This document shows, in pieces, positions 5,592 to 7,203 of a stretch of DNA of 7,203 nucleotides. Numbering within the stretch: the first letter of the stretch is position 1; the number at the start of each line of letters is the position of its first letter. The translations under genes were made by a program, and so were the position numbers. Below the pieces are notes generated by a model. The model did not search any database and was not told where the DNA came from. It saw only the letters and a program-made list of their open reading frames with translations. Source of the DNA: an uncultured Cryptobacterium sp. (GTDB lineage Bacteria; Actinomycetota; Coriobacteriia; Coriobacteriales; Eggerthellaceae); the NCBI GenBank assembly GCA_900554685.1, contig USIG01000090.1, positions 1 through 7,203 of the forward strand, given 5' to 3'.

Positions 5592-6209
5592 CTAGCCTTG
5601 GAGCTTTTGGATAAGTTCAACCATGTCTTTGCCAAGTTGGTGAGCAAGCTTTGGAGCAATAGGGTCTTCTTCAACGCTGCGGCGCCAACGGGGCTTTCCG
5701 TCTTGCATGCCCGCCATGAGCGATCCAGTAATTCCCGATGCAATGACAGGTCCTTCGGGGCGAGGATGCACAATAAGCATTTCGTGGGTAGCGAAGAAGT
5801 TTTCAAGAACTGCGTTAGTGGATTCGGCTCCACAATTATCAAGGCCAGACATTGTTAAAAACCCGCCAACTTTGCCTTTTAATTGGTTTGAGGTCATATG
5901 GAGCGGACGGGTGCGGTCGATGAAGTTTTTCGTGCGTGCGGTGACGTTGCCGAAATAATCGGGAGAGCCAATGATAATACCATCGGCATCAAGCATCTTC
6001 TGTTTGAGTTCATCCATGTTGTCATTGAGTGAGCATGCGGGCTTAAACAGACATTTATTACATCCGGCGCAAAATTCAATATCGAGTTCAGCTAAGTCGA
6101 CCAGCTCAGTTTCGGCACCTAATGCAGCAGCTTCGTCAAGCGCCATTTGGAGGAGCTTGCTGGTGTTTTCGCCTACACGATGACTTCCGTTAATTGCAAG
6201 AATTTTCAT
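5592..6209 (-). CDS. Iron-sulfur flavoprotein (Isf-like, NADPH-dependent FMN reductase family)
   Basis: The protein has 205 residues. Its start is fixed by GGGGGA (6215-6220 on the complement), five bases before the ATG. The flavodoxin-like fold opens with MKILAINGSHRVGENTSKLL, whose GSHRxGxNT loop (8-16) binds the FMN phosphate. Next come Cys47, Cys50, Cys53 and Cys59 in CAGCNKCLFKPAC, the compact CX2CX2CX5C motif that holds a 4Fe-4S cluster in archaeal and bacterial Isf proteins. Then GSPDYFGNVTARTKNFIDRT (81-100) forms the second flavin-contact strand-helix. These are small cytoplasmic electron carriers or reductases, often linked to oxygen or peroxide detoxification or to quinone-like reduction in anaerobes. 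The physiological substrate cannot be read from sequence. It reads away from the alpha/beta hydrolase across a 144-base shared control region and ends at the terminator at 5507-5550. All cluster and flavin motifs look intact. Confidence 0.92.
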   Translation of the reverse strand: MKILAINGSHRVGENTSKLLQMALDEAAALGAETELVDLAELDIEFCAGCNKCLFKPACSLNDNMDELKQKMLDADGIIIGSPDYFGNVTARTKNFIDRTRPLHMTSNQLKGKVGGFLTMSGLDNCGAESTNAVLENFFATHEMLIVHPRPEGPVIASGITGSLMAGMQDGKPRWRRSVEEDPIAPKLAHQLGKDMVELIQKLQG

Positions 6210-6239
6210 GTGGATCCCCCTTCGATTGTCCTTCTTCGC

Positions 6240-6248
6240 ATTGTATCA
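6240..6248 (-). promoter_or_regulatory. Extended -10 promoter of the flavoprotein gene
   Basis: On the minus strand TGATACAAT has a TG motif and TACAAT, one base from TATAAT. It lies about 31 bases before the flavoprotein ATG. No strong -35 is seen at 17 bases, as at the ATPase promoter. Confidence 0.5.
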
Positions 6249-6342
6249 AGCACATAGGTAACCAAATGCTAAAAAAGCAGGCCGCTTGAAATGATGCGGG
6301 TGATAATGGGGCTCAAAGACCGTTACAATAAAGACGAGGGAA

Positions 6343-6349
6343 AAGGAGG
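6343..6349 (+). promoter_or_regulatory. Ribosome binding site that sets the hydrolase start
   Basis: AAGGAGG lies four bases before the ATG at 6354, a near-perfect site. It argues against the in-frame ATG at 6291, which has no such site. Confidence 0.8.
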
Positions 6350-6353
6350 GGCT

Positions 6354-7040
6354 ATGGATATCAAGCTTCACTATCAGGAAAAAGGCTCTGGCTATCCGCT
6401 CATTTTGCTTCACGGTAATGGTGAAGATGGCTCTCGTTTCAGGCATCAGATCGAATACTTTTCAAAAGAGTATCGCGTAATTGCGCTGGATACGCGTGGG
6501 CAGGGCGAATCTCCTCGTGGAACAGCGCCTTTTACGTTTGATCAGTTTGCTCAAGACTTGCTTGACTTTATGAACGAGCAAAGCATTTTCCGGGCAAATA
6601 TTTTGGGATTCTCTGATGGCGGTATTACGGCGTTGCTGTTTGCGCTTAAAAATCCCGAGCGAGTAAATAAGCTGATTTTGAACGGTGCTAACTTGGACTT
6701 TAAAGGGCTTATTCCTCCTATTCAGGAGCGTATTGCCGCAAAGGCAAAAGAAGCTGCCGAAAAGAAGGATGAAAGCGAAGAGGCAATGAGACGCTATGAG
6801 CTCTTGAACCTTATGGCTACGCAGCCTTCTATCGATCCAGCAAAACTTACGAAGCTCGAAACGCCAACGTTAGTTATTGTGGGCACCAACGATATGATTT
6901 CAGCCGAGCACACGCAACTTATTTATAAGAGTTTGCCAAAGGCCGAGCTTGTGCTTATTCAGGGCGATCATTTCGTTGCTTACGATAATCCTGCTGCGTT
7001 CAATGCGGCAGTGGATAAATTCTTAAAAGAATTTATGTAA
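6354..7040 (+). CDS. Alpha/beta hydrolase
   Basis: The protein has 228 residues from the ATG at 6354, chosen for AAGGAGG in front. It begins with the family's usual first strand (MDIKLHYQEKGSGYPLILLHG). Visible features are the oxyanion-loop HGNGEDGSRF at 20-29, ALDTRGQGES at 44-53, and the nucleophile elbow GFSDGG at 85-90 (Ser87). The acid is Asp180 in VIVGTNDMIS and the base is His206 in GDHFVAYDNP, so the triad is complete. The cap between strands 6 and 7 is short and charged (KAKEAAEKKDESEEAMRR, 130-147), so the pocket is probably open and the substrate small. A cytoplasmic esterase, lactonase or thioesterase is likely, but substrate choice cannot be read. It is a single-gene unit divergent from the flavoprotein and followed by a terminator at 7103-7128. 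Confidence 0.92.
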   Translation: MDIKLHYQEKGSGYPLILLHGNGEDGSRFRHQIEYFSKEYRVIALDTRGQGESPRGTAPFTFDQFAQDLLDFMNEQSIFRANILGFSDGGITALLFALKNPERVNKLILNGANLDFKGLIPPIQERIAAKAKEAAEKKDESEEAMRRYELLNLMATQPSIDPAKLTKLETPTLVIVGTNDMISAEHTQLIYKSLPKAELVLIQGDHFVAYDNPAAFNAAVDKFLKEFM

Positions 7041-7065
7041 ACACAGGCCATATAGCGTAGAGGCT

Positions 7066-7082
7066 GCGTGAGTGCATCACGC
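7066..7082. repeat. Small hairpin after the hydrolase gene
   Basis: GCGTGA (7066-7071) pairs with TCACGC (7077-7082) around GTGCA, and the flanking T7065-A7083 adds a pair. It has no T-run and sits just before the real terminator. Confidence 0.45.
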
Positions 7083-7102
7083 AAGTAGGACTGCGGAAAA
7101 TT

Positions 7103-7128
7103 AAGCGTCTGTTTAGGCAGGCGCTTTT
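7103..7128 (+). terminator. Rho-independent terminator of the alpha/beta hydrolase
   Basis: AAGCGTCTG (7103-7111) pairs with CAGGCGCTT (7118-7126), nine pairs including one G-U, around a six-base loop. The T-run TTTTCTT follows (7125-7131). It lies about 60 bases after the stop codon. Confidence 0.85.
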
Positions 7129-7170
7129 CTTGTAATTACTTACCTTTTTGGGTTATAGGAAAAAATGTGT

Positions 7171-7179
7171 TGCTATAAC
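7171..7179 (+). promoter_or_regulatory. Possible extended -10 promoter for a gene beyond the window
   Basis: TGCTATAAC is a TG-extended -10 like the one before the ATPase gene. It follows the hydrolase terminator, where a new transcript would be expected. A 7-bp inverted pair, CTTACCT (7139-7145) and AGGTAAG (7194-7200), flanks it and could be an operator. The gene it would serve is not in view. Confidence 0.35.
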
Positions 7180-7203
7180 TCCTGTATAAGTCCAGGTAAG
7201 CCC

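Noticed and set aside
6291..6353. ATG at 6291 as the hydrolase start
   Set aside because: The extra 21 residues do not belong to the alpha/beta hydrolase fold, and AAGGAGG marks the ATG at 6354.

Overview
The window is chromosomal bacterial DNA of moderate GC content, judged by eye. It carries seven protein genes, one of them cut by the left edge. A CaiB/BaiF-type CoA-transferase, a GntR/MocR-type regulator, a Walker-A 'GPKWCGKT' ATPase of the DUF4143 group and an iron-sulfur flavoprotein together suggest an anaerobic Gram-positive. A member of the Coriobacteriia/Eggerthellaceae (a Cryptobacterium-like, lower-GC genome) is my best guess. This is inference from gene content and style, with no marker gene present.

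Layout. 1-623 (+) is the C-terminal half of a class III CoA-transferase, followed by a strong rho-independent terminator at 745-774. 850-938 is an array of four 23-bp units that ends exactly at an extended -10 promoter. 992-2281 (+) is an AAA-type ATPase with a C-terminal nuclease-like DUF4143 domain. 2291-2402 is a second array of the same 23-bp units, in the same orientation. It runs into the last codons of the next gene. 2390-3784 (-) is a MocR-type regulator whose PLP-binding lysine position is occupied by leucine. 3918-4445 (+) is a YagU-like (DUF1440) membrane protein, divergent from the regulator. 4747-5202 (-) is a PsiE-family membrane protein. 5421-5550 is a block of three degenerate hairpin repeats, the last of which forms a good terminator for the gene on its right. 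5592-6209 (-) is an Isf-like iron-sulfur flavoprotein, divergent from an alpha/beta hydrolase at 6354-7040 (+). The window ends with a terminator and a possible promoter for a gene outside it.

How the parts relate. Most genes appear to be single transcription units with their own signals: two divergent pairs (regulator/YagU-like and flavoprotein/hydrolase), and one convergent pair (ATPase/regulator) whose junction is filled by the repeat array. No multi-gene pathway is visible. The most unusual structure is the ATPase gene bracketed by two near-identical direct arrays of 23-bp repeats. It looks like a discrete cassette that has been inserted beside, and has supplied the end of, the regulator gene. 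The regulator itself looks like a MocR protein that has lost its cofactor-anchoring residue. A 28-nt terminator hairpin sequence occurs twice, about 3.9 kb apart, which suggests a dispersed terminator family in this genome.
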